From assembly GCF_030062155.1 (NCBI RefSeq), contig NZ_CP118267.1:570149-634148 (forward strand): 64,000 nt of DNA, given 5' to 3'. The translations under genes and the position numbers were made by a program. Every line of letters starts with the position of its first letter. Within the stretch, counting starts at the first letter, position 1. Below the pieces are notes generated by a model. The model made no database searches. It saw only the letters and a list, made by a program, of their open reading frames with translations, and had not been told where the DNA came from. This stretch comes from Pantoea sp. Lij88 (GTDB taxonomy: Bacteria; Pseudomonadota; Gammaproteobacteria; Enterobacterales; Enterobacteriaceae). Positions 16,832-25,021 of this stretch are shown here, in pieces.

Positions 16832-17413
16832 TTAAAGCTGAGTGAAATCGACTTTTAGCCGATGGCTGATGTGTTCTGCCTGTTCGATGGCCTGGTCACC
16901 CTCGCCTGTCAGCACAAATGCAATCGCGAAAGCGAAATCAAACGCCGCACCCAGATCCTGCCCGCTCAGCAGGTTGCCATCTTTCACCACCGATGCATCG
17001 ACGTAAACGCCATCGGTGACACCTTCTGATGAGGTGCCGGAACTGACATAGCGCCGCCCTTTTAACAGACCATGAGGCGCAAGAACTCTGGCTGCTGCGG
17101 AGCAGATGGGGCAGATCAGACGGCCCGCGTCATCATGCTGGCGTATAAAATCGATGACCGCAGCATTCGCTGTCAGGTTTTTGCTGCCGTCGGGGCCGCC
17201 CGGCACAATCACCGCATCAAACAGCCGCTCGCGATTCGTCTCCAGCAACTCATCCGCGACAAGCTTCACCTGATGATAACTGGTTATCTCCCGGTAGGGC
17301 TGGCAGGCCAGAGTCGTCACGCGAAGGCCCAGCCGTGAAAGGATATCAAGCGTAATAATGGCTTCAGCCTCTTCAAAGCCAGGCGCGAGCAGCACAGCTA
17401 CATTCTTATCCAT
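16832..17413 (-). CDS. DJ-1/PfpI family protein
   Basis: A 193-residue protein of the DJ-1/ThiJ/PfpI superfamily, starting at the ATG preceded by AAAAAGGATTTTTTC. It shows the N-terminal VAVLLAPGFEEAEAI with the conserved Glu, the VIVPGGPDGS segment, and the nucleophile elbow ICPICSAA with the reactive Cys. The family includes YajL-like oxidative-stress proteins and glyoxalase III-type enzymes. By length and motif it is nearest to the YajL/DJ-1 branch, but the reaction here is not known. Single gene; a cupin gene on the same strand lies 154 bp upstream. Confidence 0.85.
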   Translation of the reverse strand: MDKNVAVLLAPGFEEAEAIITLDILSRLGLRVTTLACQPYREITSYHQVKLVADELLETNRERLFDAVIVPGGPDGSKNLTANAAVIDFIRQHDDAGRLICPICSAAARVLAPHGLLKGRRYVSSGTSSEGVTDGVYVDASVVKDGNLLSGQDLGAAFDFAFAIAFVLTGEGDQAIEQAEHISHRLKVDFTQL

Positions 17414-17567
17414 GAAAAAATCCTTTTTATACTGATGTGGATGACGCAAAGAACCTTCAATCCTGGGCTGAGCTGGCGCGCGTGTTACTGATCAGCATCA
17501 AGTGCGGCGGGGTTTGCTGCAGGACTGCATCACGGCAGTCTCTTCGGCTACCGTGATGCGTGAGGAT

Positions 17568-17951
17568 TTAAAACTCTTCGGGTTCGCCCGGTAACGGCTC
17601 GGTCAGTTCCTGCCCTTTCACACCGGCATAGGTAATCACCAGTTCGGCTGGCTCATCCAGCGTATAGCCGCGATGCGCGCTGTTCACCGTCTCATTAAGC
17701 GCCTCACCCGCATGGAAAGTGCGCTGCTCGCCGCTCTCTTTATCCTCAACAATCAGGGTGCCGGAGAGAATAAACGCCGCATTCGGCATTGGATGAGTGT
17801 GCCAGGGCAATGACGTGTGGGCAGGCAGTGACAGCCGCATAACCGTCAGCTCGGGTTCGCCAGCAGGATAGGCTTCAATGACTTCACCATTCCAGGCCTG
17901 GCTGCTGCGCATGACTTCAACTGCGTTGATCCCGCTATCTTGCTTCGACAT
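17568..17951 (-). CDS. small cupin-domain protein
   Basis: A 127-residue single-domain cupin. The first metal motif is visible as PWHTHPMPNAAFILSG (two His and a later Gly) and the second half contains FHAGEALNETVNSAHRGY with a His near the position expected for the last ligand. Such proteins are small-molecule binding or isomerase/dioxygenase-like proteins, and no specific reaction can be given. No signal peptide. It could be transcribed with the DJ-1 gene downstream, but the 154-bp gap makes this uncertain. Confidence 0.75.
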   Translation of the reverse strand: MSKQDSGINAVEVMRSSQAWNGEVIEAYPAGEPELTVMRLSLPAHTSLPWHTHPMPNAAFILSGTLIVEDKESGEQRTFHAGEALNETVNSAHRGYTLDEPAELVITYAGVKGQELTEPLPGEPEEF

Positions 17952-18224
17952 AGTTAATCCCTGTTAATAATCAATAGAATGCCTGTAATGACTGATTAGT
18001 AAGCGTAGAAGAAAATTACGTGGCTGCTTAATACGCTAATTGACTGAAAATATCCGCCAGCGAATCCAGGAATAATGGCCGAGAATTATTGATCAGCGCG
18101 AGAATCTGGTTAATTACTGTTCGAAATCAGCGTTGTGGTTATAAGATATATTCCTCAGTCAGTACGCAACCCGTGCATTCTGTATTATCTTTGAAAACAT
18201 CTACTATCTGAGGGATTTCTGATA

Positions 18225-19022
18225 ATGAAAGGTCTGTTTACGGCATTACTTGCCAGTTCTGTTTTATTATTATCCGCCTGCTCAAAAGACGACGATAACA
18301 AAGTTAAAGTTGCGATTAATACCGGGCCCGATGAAGCGATCTGGCAGGTGGTTCAGCAGGTTGCTAAAGATAAATACAAGCTCGATGTTGAAGTGCTTAA
18401 CTTCAATGATTATGTGCTGCCTAATGAAGCGCTGAATAACAAAGAAGTCGATGCTAATGCCTTCCAGAGCCTGCCCTATCTTGAGTCACAGTCTAAAGAA
18501 CGCGGCTATAAGTTTGCCGTAGTGGGTAAAACGTTCGTCTTCCCGATTGCGGCTTATTCGCACAAAATCAAAAACATCAGTGAGCTGCAGAGTGGTGCCA
18601 CTATCACCATCTCTAACGAAGCCACCACGCTGGGACGCAGCCTGCTGCTGCTGCAGGCACAGGGTCTGATTAAACTGAAAGACGGTGTGGGTTATTTACC
18701 GACCTCGCTGGATATCATCGAAAATCCAAAAAATCTGAAGCTGGTTGAAGTGGATACCCCACAGCTGACCCGCACGTTAGACGATCCTAATGTCAGTCTG
18801 TCGATCATTAATACCAACTTCTCGGCTCAGGCTGGATTATCAGCACACCGTGATGGCCTGTTTATGGAAAGTGCCTCGTCGCCTTACGTGAATGCCCTGG
18901 TATCACGGGAAGATAATAAAGACAGCGATAAAATTCAGAAGCTGAAGGCTGCGCTGCAGTCACCGGAAGTCGCGGCGAAAGCGGAAGAAGTCTACAAAGG
19001 TGATGCGATTAAAGGCTGGTAA
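18225..19022 (+). CDS. MetQ/NlpA-family substrate-binding lipoprotein (orphan)
   Basis: A 265-residue lipoprotein: signal peptide with lipobox LLSAC, so Cys19 should be lipidated. The mature part is of the NlpA/MetQ family, with VKVAINTGPDEAIWQVV, LNNKEVDANAFQSLPYLES and the late SIINTNFSAQAGL region, the usual methionine-site area. MetQ delivers D/L-methionine to MetNI, while NlpA is a related inner-membrane lipoprotein with looser specificity. No metN or metI is near, which fits an NlpA-like orphan. The gene ends with a strong terminator. Codon use is slightly more AT-rich than in the neighbours. Confidence 0.85.
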   Translation: MKGLFTALLASSVLLLSACSKDDDNKVKVAINTGPDEAIWQVVQQVAKDKYKLDVEVLNFNDYVLPNEALNNKEVDANAFQSLPYLESQSKERGYKFAVVGKTFVFPIAAYSHKIKNISELQSGATITISNEATTLGRSLLLLQAQGLIKLKDGVGYLPTSLDIIENPKNLKLVEVDTPQLTRTLDDPNVSLSIINTNFSAQAGLSAHRDGLFMESASSPYVNALVSREDNKDSDKIQKLKAALQSPEVAAKAEEVYKGDAIKGW

Positions 19023-19050
19023 TTCCCCCATTAATCGGACCTGAACGATC

Positions 19051-19083
19051 AAAAAAGGCCGCACTCAGTTGCGGCCTTTTTTA
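19051..19083. terminator. bidirectional terminator after MetQ/NlpA gene
   Basis: A-run, GGCCGCA, loop CTCAGT, TGCGGCC, then a T-run. Perfect symmetry makes it functional in both directions. It lies between convergent genes. Confidence 0.9.
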
Positions 19084-19142
19084 TTTCTGCGTTTTCTGCC
19101 TGCGCTTACCCATCAGCCTCTGCTAAAAGTCCGGATATGCCC

Positions 19143-19850
19143 TTACGCGGCTGCGCCTTTAGGCTGAGCAGAGAGATGTCCTGCCCACAGGCTGGCAACC
19201 CATTTCACCCCTTTGGAGGTAAATCGCGCCTGAGAGAACGCGTGCTGGTTTTCGCCCGTACCGGTATGCAACGTGAAGTATCCGGCCTGCAGATGGTAGT
19301 GCTGCGGCGTCAGGGTGCCTTTGGCGCGATACATAATGTTGCGCTCCAGCAGGAACTGGCGGAACTCCGGCTCTTTCACTTTCAGCATTTTGCAGAGCTG
19401 GCGAAAGCCCAGACAGTCATCCACCTCGACGAAGTTATCAAAGAACGCGGCTTTGGGTGCCGAGAGAGCCAGCTGCTGCTCTGCCGCCTGACGCTGTTCA
19501 AACTGCTCGGCCCAGGCGCGAGCCGCTTCAGCCGGATTGGTAAAGTCAGGCAGATGGGTGGTCTTCTCGCGATCCTGCCAGCGATCCAGCACTTCAGCCG
19601 TGAAGCCCGGCGACAGGCGAGCGACAGCCAGCAGCGAGTCACGCTTGCTCAGGCGGAACTCCTGACGCACTTCCCCTTCCCGCTCATACTCATTCACGAT
19701 GAGTGGCTGGGAGAGACGCTGAGCCGTCTCCAGACTTTTGATTAACCGCTTCACTTCTCCGTGTGTAATACCGGTCATCTGAGCCAGCTCACGGCTGCTC
19801 ATTGTGACCGATTGTTCCAGAGACCTGAGGCTTTCAGTCGAAATCATCAT
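19143..19850 (-). CDS. orphan phage Rha/antirepressor-type protein with KilAC domain
   Basis: A 235-residue protein. The ATG at 19850 (or the next codon, 19847) follows GAGGGGTGA; a GTG at 19865 lies inside that ribosome site and is rejected. The N-terminal half (MSSRELAQMTGITHGEVKRLI, in two pieces) looks like a Rha-type winged helix region. The C-terminal half, from about FFDNFVEVDDCLGFRQLCKML to the TLHTGTGENQ and TSKGVKWVAS segments, fits the KilAC/antirepressor DNA-binding domain of temperate phages. Phage antirepressors block repressors or regulate host genes. No other phage gene is nearby, so it is either domesticated or a prophage remnant. Its targets are unknown. Confidence 0.75.
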   Translation of the reverse strand: MMISTESLRSLEQSVTMSSRELAQMTGITHGEVKRLIKSLETAQRLSQPLIVNEYEREGEVRQEFRLSKRDSLLAVARLSPGFTAEVLDRWQDREKTTHLPDFTNPAEAARAWAEQFEQRQAAEQQLALSAPKAAFFDNFVEVDDCLGFRQLCKMLKVKEPEFRQFLLERNIMYRAKGTLTPQHYHLQAGYFTLHTGTGENQHAFSQARFTSKGVKWVASLWAGHLSAQPKGAAA

Positions 19851-20092
19851 GGGTTCACCCCTCACTTACGCTACCAATACCCGGCGGGCAGTCCATTTAT
19901 TATACAAACACCTGTTCAAATATCCAGTATTTTATTTAAGCAGTAACGTAACTGGAAGCGGTTACGCAAAAAGGATGCGGAGAAGCCTTACTGGAGGCGT
20001 TGCGGGCTTTTGCTGCAGCATAGAGAGGTAATCAGAGCCTCGGTTATTTACATATAATCACAATGATGGACACAGACTCTTTACATTACAGT

Positions 20093-20141
20093 ATAGTGAA
20101 GGCAGTCAGCAGGTTACTGGCCTGCCAGGCTCACTATTTTT
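20093..20141 (+). promoter_or_regulatory. structured leader hairpin upstream of ribH
   Basis: ATAGTGA pairs with TCACTAT around an inner CAGG/CCTG stem and is followed by TTTTT, so it resembles an intrinsic terminator located 67 bp before the ribH start. A second possible hairpin (about 20160-20192) ends in CC plus seven T just before the ribosome site. Two terminator-like elements in a 110-base leader suggest attenuation. It may instead simply end read-through from upstream. The 357-bp spacer upstream holds nothing else I recognise. Confidence 0.45.
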
Positions 20142-20207
20142 GATTCGGGGTGCAGGGATGAAATCAGGCCCGTTACCACTGGATGTCACCTTTTTTTGGA
20201 GTAAGTC

Positions 20208-20642
20208 ATGCAGCCGTTGAAAGTCGCCTTTATTAAAGCCAACTGGCACAGCGAGATCGTTTCTCAGGTTCTGACCGGTTTCGAACAGGAACTGGAAAGC
20301 CGGGGTGCGGCATATGAGATTAAAACATGGGATGTGCCGGGCGCTTTTGAAATGCCGCTGCTGGCACAACGTCTGGCGCAGACCGGCAAGTATGATGCGA
20401 TTGTCTGTGCGGCTCTGGTGGTGGATGGCGGCATCTATCGCCATGATTTCGTCGCGCAGGCGGTGGTCAGTGGTCTGATGCAGGCGCAGCTGGCGACCAA
20501 CGTACCGGTGTTCTCGGTTTCCCTGACGCCACACAATTTCCAGCCATCGGCAGAGTTTATCGACTTCTATACCCAGCATTTCGTGAAAAAAGGTCAGGAA
20601 GCGGCGCGTGCCGTCTGTCAGATCCACTCTCTGGAACTCTGA
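20208..20642 (+). CDS. ribH: 6,7-dimethyl-8-ribityllumazine synthase, type II (RibH2-like)
   Basis: A 144-residue lumazine synthase, which condenses 5-amino-6-ribitylamino-uracil with dihydroxybutanone phosphate in the penultimate step of riboflavin synthesis. Family motifs are clear: [37 protein letters not shown] (with the catalytic His) and SLTPHNF. The sequence resembles the decameric RibH2 of Brucella more than the icosahedral RibE of enterics, for example GGIYRHDF in place of the usual GATPHFD-type loop. It is therefore probably a second lumazine synthase beside a housekeeping copy. It is not followed by other rib genes. The ribosome site is GGAGTAAGTC. An NTF2-like protein gene follows after 50 bp. 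Confidence 0.9.
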   Translation: MQPLKVAFIKANWHSEIVSQVLTGFEQELESRGAAYEIKTWDVPGAFEMPLLAQRLAQTGKYDAIVCAALVVDGGIYRHDFVAQAVVSGLMQAQLATNVPVFSVSLTPHNFQPSAEFIDFYTQHFVKKGQEAARAVCQIHSLEL

Positions 20643-20692
20643 TTATTCCGGATGCGGCTGACGCATCTGTCTGCGCTGTTAAGGAGAGTAAG

Positions 20693-21166
20693 TTGGAAAA
20701 TTCACGTCCGCCTTTACCGCCGTTTACCCGGCCTGAACAGGCGATAGAAAAAGTCCGGCTGGCTGAGGATGGCTGGAACAGCCGGGATGCTGAGCGTGTC
20801 GCGCTGGCTTATTCAGCGGATAGCCAGTGGCGTAATCGCGATACGTTTCTGACCGGCCGGGCAGAAATTGTCGCTTTCCTGCAGCAGAAATGGCAGCGGG
20901 AGCAGCAGTATCGGCTGATCAAAGAGCTGTGGAGTTATGACCAGAACCGGATTGCGGTGCGGTTTGCCTATGAGTGGCACGATGAACAGCTGCAGTGGTA
21001 TCGCTCGTATGGCAACGAAAACTGGGCGTTTGATGAGCAGGGATTAATGATGCAGCGCTTTGCCAGCATCAACGATCTGAAAATCAATGAAGAACAGCGG
21101 CTGTTTCACTGGCCACAGGGACGGCGCCCTGACGACCATCCTTCACTGAGCGAACTCGGTTTATAA
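20693..21166 (+). CDS. NTF2-like (DUF1348/SnoaL-type) protein
   Basis: A 157-residue protein with a TTG start preceded by a strong AAGGAGAG. It fits the nuclear-transport-factor-2-like DUF1348 family: the [17 protein letters not shown] helix, SQWRNRD, then [19 protein letters not shown], and a final [10 protein letters not shown]. The fold makes a cone-shaped pocket for small ligands, but DUF1348 proteins have no established reaction. It is likely co-transcribed with ribH, since both lie on the same strand with 50 bp between. Whether it binds a flavin-related compound is only a guess from that context. Confidence 0.82.
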   Translation: MENSRPPLPPFTRPEQAIEKVRLAEDGWNSRDAERVALAYSADSQWRNRDTFLTGRAEIVAFLQQKWQREQQYRLIKELWSYDQNRIAVRFAYEWHDEQLQWYRSYGNENWAFDEQGLMMQRFASINDLKINEEQRLFHWPQGRRPDDHPSLSELGL

Positions 21167-21211
21167 CGCAGGCGTGTTCAGCGGAGAGTGTTGCTCTCCG
21201 CCTTCATCAAC

Positions 21212-21610
21212 TCAGCCCTGCTCGTCTTTGTTTTCAACAAAGGTCGCTTTGTTGCGGGTGACTGTATAAGCCACTTTTTTGACATCTTCCGGTGACGTGG
21301 TCACTTCTACCGGCGCAATAGTTACCCGACCCATACCGAACAGGGTGGGCACATAGCCACCAATCTGGTGCTTGCCGGCCTGAACATGCAGCAGCATGCT
21401 TTCACCGTTAGGCAATCTGCCGGCGTCTTTACCATCTACCGTCAGGAACACACTGGAGCCATCATCTGCGCGGGTTTTGATGTGTGAAACATCAATCTGC
21501 GTCGGGCCAGCAGCAAATTCATCCTGCGCATCGGTGGCGGCATTTTTCTTTGCGCAGCCGGTCAGCACAGCAGCAACCGTCACAACGGCGAGAGTATAAC
21601 GATAACGCAT
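21212..21610 (-). CDS. small outer-membrane-type lipoprotein
   Basis: The ATG at 21610 gives a 132-residue lipoprotein with the signal peptide RYRYTLAVVTVAAVLTGC, lipobox LTGC, Cys19 lipidated and Ala/Lys following. A much longer frame upstream is not supported. The mature part contains VFLTVDGKDAGRLPNGESMLLHV and a short strand-rich domain, like the small PEGA-type or DUF2846-like surface modules seen in enterobacterial lipoproteins. I do not recognise a named family with certainty. The ribosome site AGGAG lies rather far upstream, but AAGAG lies closer. It is convergent with the NTF2-like gene. Confidence 0.7.
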   Translation of the reverse strand: MRYRYTLAVVTVAAVLTGCAKKNAATDAQDEFAAGPTQIDVSHIKTRADDGSSVFLTVDGKDAGRLPNGESMLLHVQAGKHQIGGYVPTLFGMGRVTIAPVEVTTSPEDVKKVAYTVTRNKATFVENKDEQG

Positions 21611-21969
21611 TGGGCACTCTTTCTCCTGATCATCAGAACCCGCTATTTTAGCGATTTGCCGGTCGGATGTAAGGGGGGAAAGCGTCGGCATGCTCTTAAA
21701 AAGGGTAAATCCGTGCGGATTTCGGGTTTGGTTTGTGTAAAGAATCTTTACTGAATAAATGTACAGTCTTTTTTTAAGCGGTAGCTGAACATTTAACCTG
21801 CTGATCATCATGAGTTTAACCGCTAAATAAGGCGCGATAAGCGCAGCGTCACGCGTGCTATTCCCGGCTTTAGCAGGCTTTTACTCTGTTAATTGGTGAT
21901 TATAAGGTTCATAGTGGTTGTTCATCCCCGGTTAATCCCGGCGGCTATTCCCTCTACAGAGGGCACGAA

Positions 21970-22740
21970 ATGCAAATTCTTAATACCGAGACTGTTTGTG
22001 CGATTACCGGCACCCATCCTGCGAACCTGAAGCGCTGGATGAAGCAGGGTTTACTGACGCCACAGCAGAATTCAGATGACTGGAGTGATGATCACCTCAG
22101 CGAAATTCGTATCCTGGTAGGCTTAACGGCCATGGGCGCAACGCTGGACGAGATCAAAGTGGGCCAGCAGGCTGCATCAGCGGTTACGACCTATGGCTGG
22201 GCAGCGCGCAAAGGCGACATGCTCTGGCAGCTCGAATTCGGCACACCGCTGTCGCTTTCGCGTCAGATGCACAATATGTCCAGCAACTACAGCGGTGATG
22301 ATTTCATCATTAATCTGCTGCGACCGTTGAGCGTCTGGCTGTATGCCGATCACCGTCGCGGAGCGTCACGTCGCCTCGATCGCTTTGAACAATCCGTTCA
22401 GCAACAGGCAGACAAAGTGATGCGCGTTTCATCGCGTAACGCATCCTCGGTTCCTCTGTTTCTGGAAGCGGTGAGCGTGCTCGATAAAACTGAGATCTGG
22501 CTGGAAGCGATTCGTCTTACTGCGATGGGCTTTAATGTTGCGGTTGACTCACGCGCATCCGGACAGCCCGCCATTAAATCTGAACTCCATCAGCATCATG
22601 TCATGTGGTGTGGTGCCGGGATCAGTCAGCAGATGCAGGATTATTTCGAACAGCAGAGTCAGGATGGTCATCCTGTGATGCTCAGTGGCCCTGATCGTAA
22701 CCTCCACTATTCGCACTCTGACGCCTCCAGCGCTGCCTGA
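21970..22740 (+). CDS. MerR-like transcriptional regulator
   Basis: A 256-residue protein whose first 70 residues form a MerR-type helix-turn-helix: LNTETVCAITGTHPANLKRWMKQGLL, given in parts, then a wing and the DDHLSEIRILVGLTAMGATLDEIK helix pair. The rest (about 75-256) has no clear effector domain by eye. It contains helices and several His and Cys in the late LHQHHVMWCGAG segment, which could bind a cofactor or metal. It might be distantly related to the MlrA/BluR type regulators. It is divergent from the lipoprotein gene, which could be a target. Function unknown. Confidence 0.65.
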   Translation: MQILNTETVCAITGTHPANLKRWMKQGLLTPQQNSDDWSDDHLSEIRILVGLTAMGATLDEIKVGQQAASAVTTYGWAARKGDMLWQLEFGTPLSLSRQMHNMSSNYSGDDFIINLLRPLSVWLYADHRRGASRRLDRFEQSVQQQADKVMRVSSRNASSVPLFLEAVSVLDKTEIWLEAIRLTAMGFNVAVDSRASGQPAIKSELHQHHVMWCGAGISQQMQDYFEQQSQDGHPVMLSGPDRNLHYSHSDASSAA

Positions 22741-22852
22741 TAGCAGGCAGTTCCCCGCTTTATCGTTCCGGTAAATATTTTTTTCCGTTAAGAATCTCTT
22801 AAGGCGGCTACGTATACTGGCGCCTCAACTCTGACTCATTGACGAGACTACG

Positions 22853-23242
22853 ATGAAAAAAACTTTACTGACCCTCAGCCTTTGCCTGTTGCCCCTCACT
22901 TTCACTGCTGCGCATGCGGCATCTGCCCTGACCGGTTGTGCTGCCAAAAAGCAGGAGATTGAGACTCAGCTCTCTTTTGCCCGCCAGCACAATAATGCTC
23001 ATCAGGTTGCCGGCCTTGAGACCGCCCTGCGCGAAGTTGAACAGAATTGCACCGAAGGCAGTCTGTTAAAGCAGCGCCAGGAAAAAGTGGCGGAGAAAAA
23101 GTTAAAGGTGCAGGAACGCGAACAGGAACTGGCAAAAGCGAAAGCGGATGGACGCAGCGCCAGCAAAATCCAGAAGCGTGAAGACAAACTGGCAGATGCG
23201 CGTCAGGCGCTGAAAGAAGCCGAACAGGTTCTTCATCAGTAA
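22853..23242 (+). CDS. yqjC: DUF1090 periplasmic protein (YqjC family)
   Basis: A 129-residue protein with a signal peptide (MKKTLLTLSLCLLPLTFTAAHA). The mature protein has two Cys spaced as in DUF1090 (LTGCAAKKQEIETQL and EQNCTEGSL), and a long, highly charged C-terminal helix (QEKVAEKKLKVQEREQEL and onward) that should form a coiled coil. Escherichia YqjC has the same layout and is acid-inducible, but its molecular role is unknown. In Escherichia it lies next to yqjD, yqjE and yqjK, which are absent here. It ends in a strong terminator. Confidence 0.82.
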   Translation: MKKTLLTLSLCLLPLTFTAAHAASALTGCAAKKQEIETQLSFARQHNNAHQVAGLETALREVEQNCTEGSLLKQRQEKVAEKKLKVQEREQELAKAKADGRSASKIQKREDKLADARQALKEAEQVLHQ

Positions 23243-23248
23243 TCGCTC

Positions 23249-23280
23249 CGGGCCAGCGCCTGCGCTGGCCCGCTCTTTTT
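23249..23280 (+). terminator. terminator after yqjC-like gene
   Basis: Perfect CGGGCCAGCGC / GCGCTGGCCCG stem with a minimal loop, followed by CTCTTTTT. Confidence 0.85.
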
Positions 23281-23578
23281 CGATTTTCCCCTCCCTGCTG
23301 CCTCTCTGATCTAAATGCCTGATTAACCTGTACAATTCCTGCTCAATGCATTACTTAAGGTAATCCTTCAATTACTTATTCTCATGCACGAAATCAGGAC
23401 CGTAAAGTCAATCAGGTAGCGATCAATTATTTAACTTTTTGAACGCCCTCAAAGATCTGAAAGATAGCGAGGTTCCCCTGATATGCAGCCAATACGCACT
23501 TAACGCGCATCTTTATTCGCCCTGATGGGGTCATTGCCCCCGTTTTATTCACTTTTCTGCCCCAAAACAGGGCATAGG

Positions 23579-23595
23579 TGCACTTAAATGGAGCA
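23579..23595. promoter_or_regulatory. NtrC-like site in the long glutamate dehydrogenase leader
   Basis: TGCACTTAAATGGAGCA matches the NtrC consensus (TGCACYAWWWTGGTGCA) at 15 of 17 positions. It lies 110 bp before the glutamate dehydrogenase start within a 424-bp non-coding region (23281-23704). That region also holds inverted repeats GGGGTCATTGCCCC and TGCCC-N7-GGGCA. I could not find a proper -24/-12 promoter, so NtrC might act as a repressor or with a sigma-70 promoter. No open frame of interest is seen in the region. Confidence 0.45.
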
Positions 23596-23704
23596 AAGGC
23601 ACCATCTTATTTGTTTCAGAAGTGTTAGATTATGTCCGCGCAAGATAATGCGCTCACCCTTCACGGCTCCACCCAATAAATGACTTCATTAAGAAAGGTT
23701 TTTT

Positions 23705-24979
23705 ATGGATAAGTTATCTTATGCGTCTGAAAGCAGCACATCTGCCTGGTCCACCTACTTACAGCAAATCGACCGGGTTGCGCCTTATCTGGGCGATCTT
23801 TCACGTTGGATAGATACTTTGCGTCATCCAAAGCGTGCGTTGATTGTTGATATTCCTCTCCAGATGGATGATGGCTCAATTCGCCATTTCGAAGGCTATC
23901 GCGTTCAGCACAACCTTTCGCGCGGCCCAGGTAAAGGCGGTATTCGCTATCATCCGGATGTCGATCTGAATGAAGTCATGGCGCTTTCGGCGTGGATGAC
24001 CATTAAATGTGCGGCGGTTAACCTGCCTTACGGTGGTGCTAAGGGCGGCATCCGTGTCGATCCTTTCAAACTCTCAGATGGTGAACTTGAGCGGCTGACC
24101 CGTCGTTATACCAGCGAGATTGGCATCATTATCGGGCCGCAAAAAGATATTCCGGCGCCAGACGTGGGTACCAATAGCAAAGTGATGGCGTGGATGATGG
24201 ACACCTATTCCATGAACCACGGCACAACGATTACCGGCGTGGTGACCGGCAAACCGATTCACCTGGGCGGTTCACTGGGCCGTGAAAAAGCGACGGGTCG
24301 TGGCGTGTTTATCACCGGACGCGAAGTGGCTCGTCGTTCAGGCATCGAAATCGAAGGTGCCCGTGTGGCGGTTCAGGGTTTCGGTAACGTCGGCAGCGAA
24401 GCCGCACGCCTGTTTGATGAGGCGGGCGCTCGTGTGGTGGTAATTCAGGATCACACGGCGACAATTTATAATTCAGATGGCATTGATATGGCCGCGCTCA
24501 GCGAATGGCAGATCGCCCACAAGCAGATCGCCGGTTTCCCTGGTGCGCAGAGCATTGATAAAGAGGCGTTCTGGACCACCGAGATGGATATCCTAATCCC
24601 GGCCGCGCTGGAAGGTCAGATTACTCGCGAACGCGCAGAGATCCTGAGCTGCAAAATCGTGCTGGAAGGCGCAAACGGCCCGACTTATCCGGAGGCCGAT
24701 GACATGCTGGCAACACGCGGTATTATCGTGGTGCCGGACGTAGTCTGTAATGCCGGCGGTGTTACCGTCAGCTACTTCGAATGGGTGCAGGACATGGCCA
24801 GCTTCTTCTGGAGCGAGGATGAAATCAATCGTCGCTCCGATAAGATTATGACCGAAGCGATGGTCCATATCTGGGACAAGTCGAAGGAGAAAGATTGCTC
24901 GCTGCGCACCGCAGCCTATATCGTGGCCTGTGAGCGAATCCTGATGGCGCGTAAAGATCGCGGTATCTATCCGGGTTAA
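23705..24979 (+). CDS. glutamate dehydrogenase (Glu/Leu/Phe/Val dehydrogenase family, GudB/RocG-like)
   Basis: A 424-residue dehydrogenase. The substrate domain shows [26 protein letters not shown] with the catalytic Lys, and [17 protein letters not shown]. The NAD(P) domain shows [11 protein letters not shown] and later [12 protein letters not shown] and [12 protein letters not shown]. It interconverts glutamate with 2-oxoglutarate and ammonium. The length and sequence are of the catabolic GudB/RocG type (about 420-430 residues), not the 447-residue NADP enzyme GdhA of Escherichia. It is therefore probably an additional, degradative enzyme. Ribosome site AAGAAAGG. It is monocistronic with a strong terminator. 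The long upstream region with an NtrC-like site suggests nitrogen control. Confidence 0.92.
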   Translation: MDKLSYASESSTSAWSTYLQQIDRVAPYLGDLSRWIDTLRHPKRALIVDIPLQMDDGSIRHFEGYRVQHNLSRGPGKGGIRYHPDVDLNEVMALSAWMTIKCAAVNLPYGGAKGGIRVDPFKLSDGELERLTRRYTSEIGIIIGPQKDIPAPDVGTNSKVMAWMMDTYSMNHGTTITGVVTGKPIHLGGSLGREKATGRGVFITGREVARRSGIEIEGARVAVQGFGNVGSEAARLFDEAGARVVVIQDHTATIYNSDGIDMAALSEWQIAHKQIAGFPGAQSIDKEAFWTTEMDILIPAALEGQITRERAEILSCKIVLEGANGPTYPEADDMLATRGIIVVPDVVCNAGGVTVSYFEWVQDMASFFWSEDEINRRSDKIMTEAMVHIWDKSKEKDCSLRTAAYIVACERILMARKDRGIYPG

Positions 24980-24985
24980 TGCTCA

Positions 24986-25015
24986 GGGCGCTGTTGCAGG
25001 CAACAGCGCCCTTTT
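24986..25015. terminator. terminator between gdh and ROK gene
   Basis: GGGCGCTGTTG, loop CAGG, CAACAGCGCCC, then TTTT. It is located between convergent genes. Confidence 0.9.
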
Positions 25016-25021
25016 CCTCTC

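Noticed and set aside
20142..20207. FMN riboswitch before ribH
   Set aside because: Only one stretch resembles the first conserved strand. The remaining arms of the RFN element are absent and the leader is too short.
23596..23704. Sigma-54 promoter before glutamate dehydrogenase
   Set aside because: GGCACC at 23599 lacks the GC element at the required distance.
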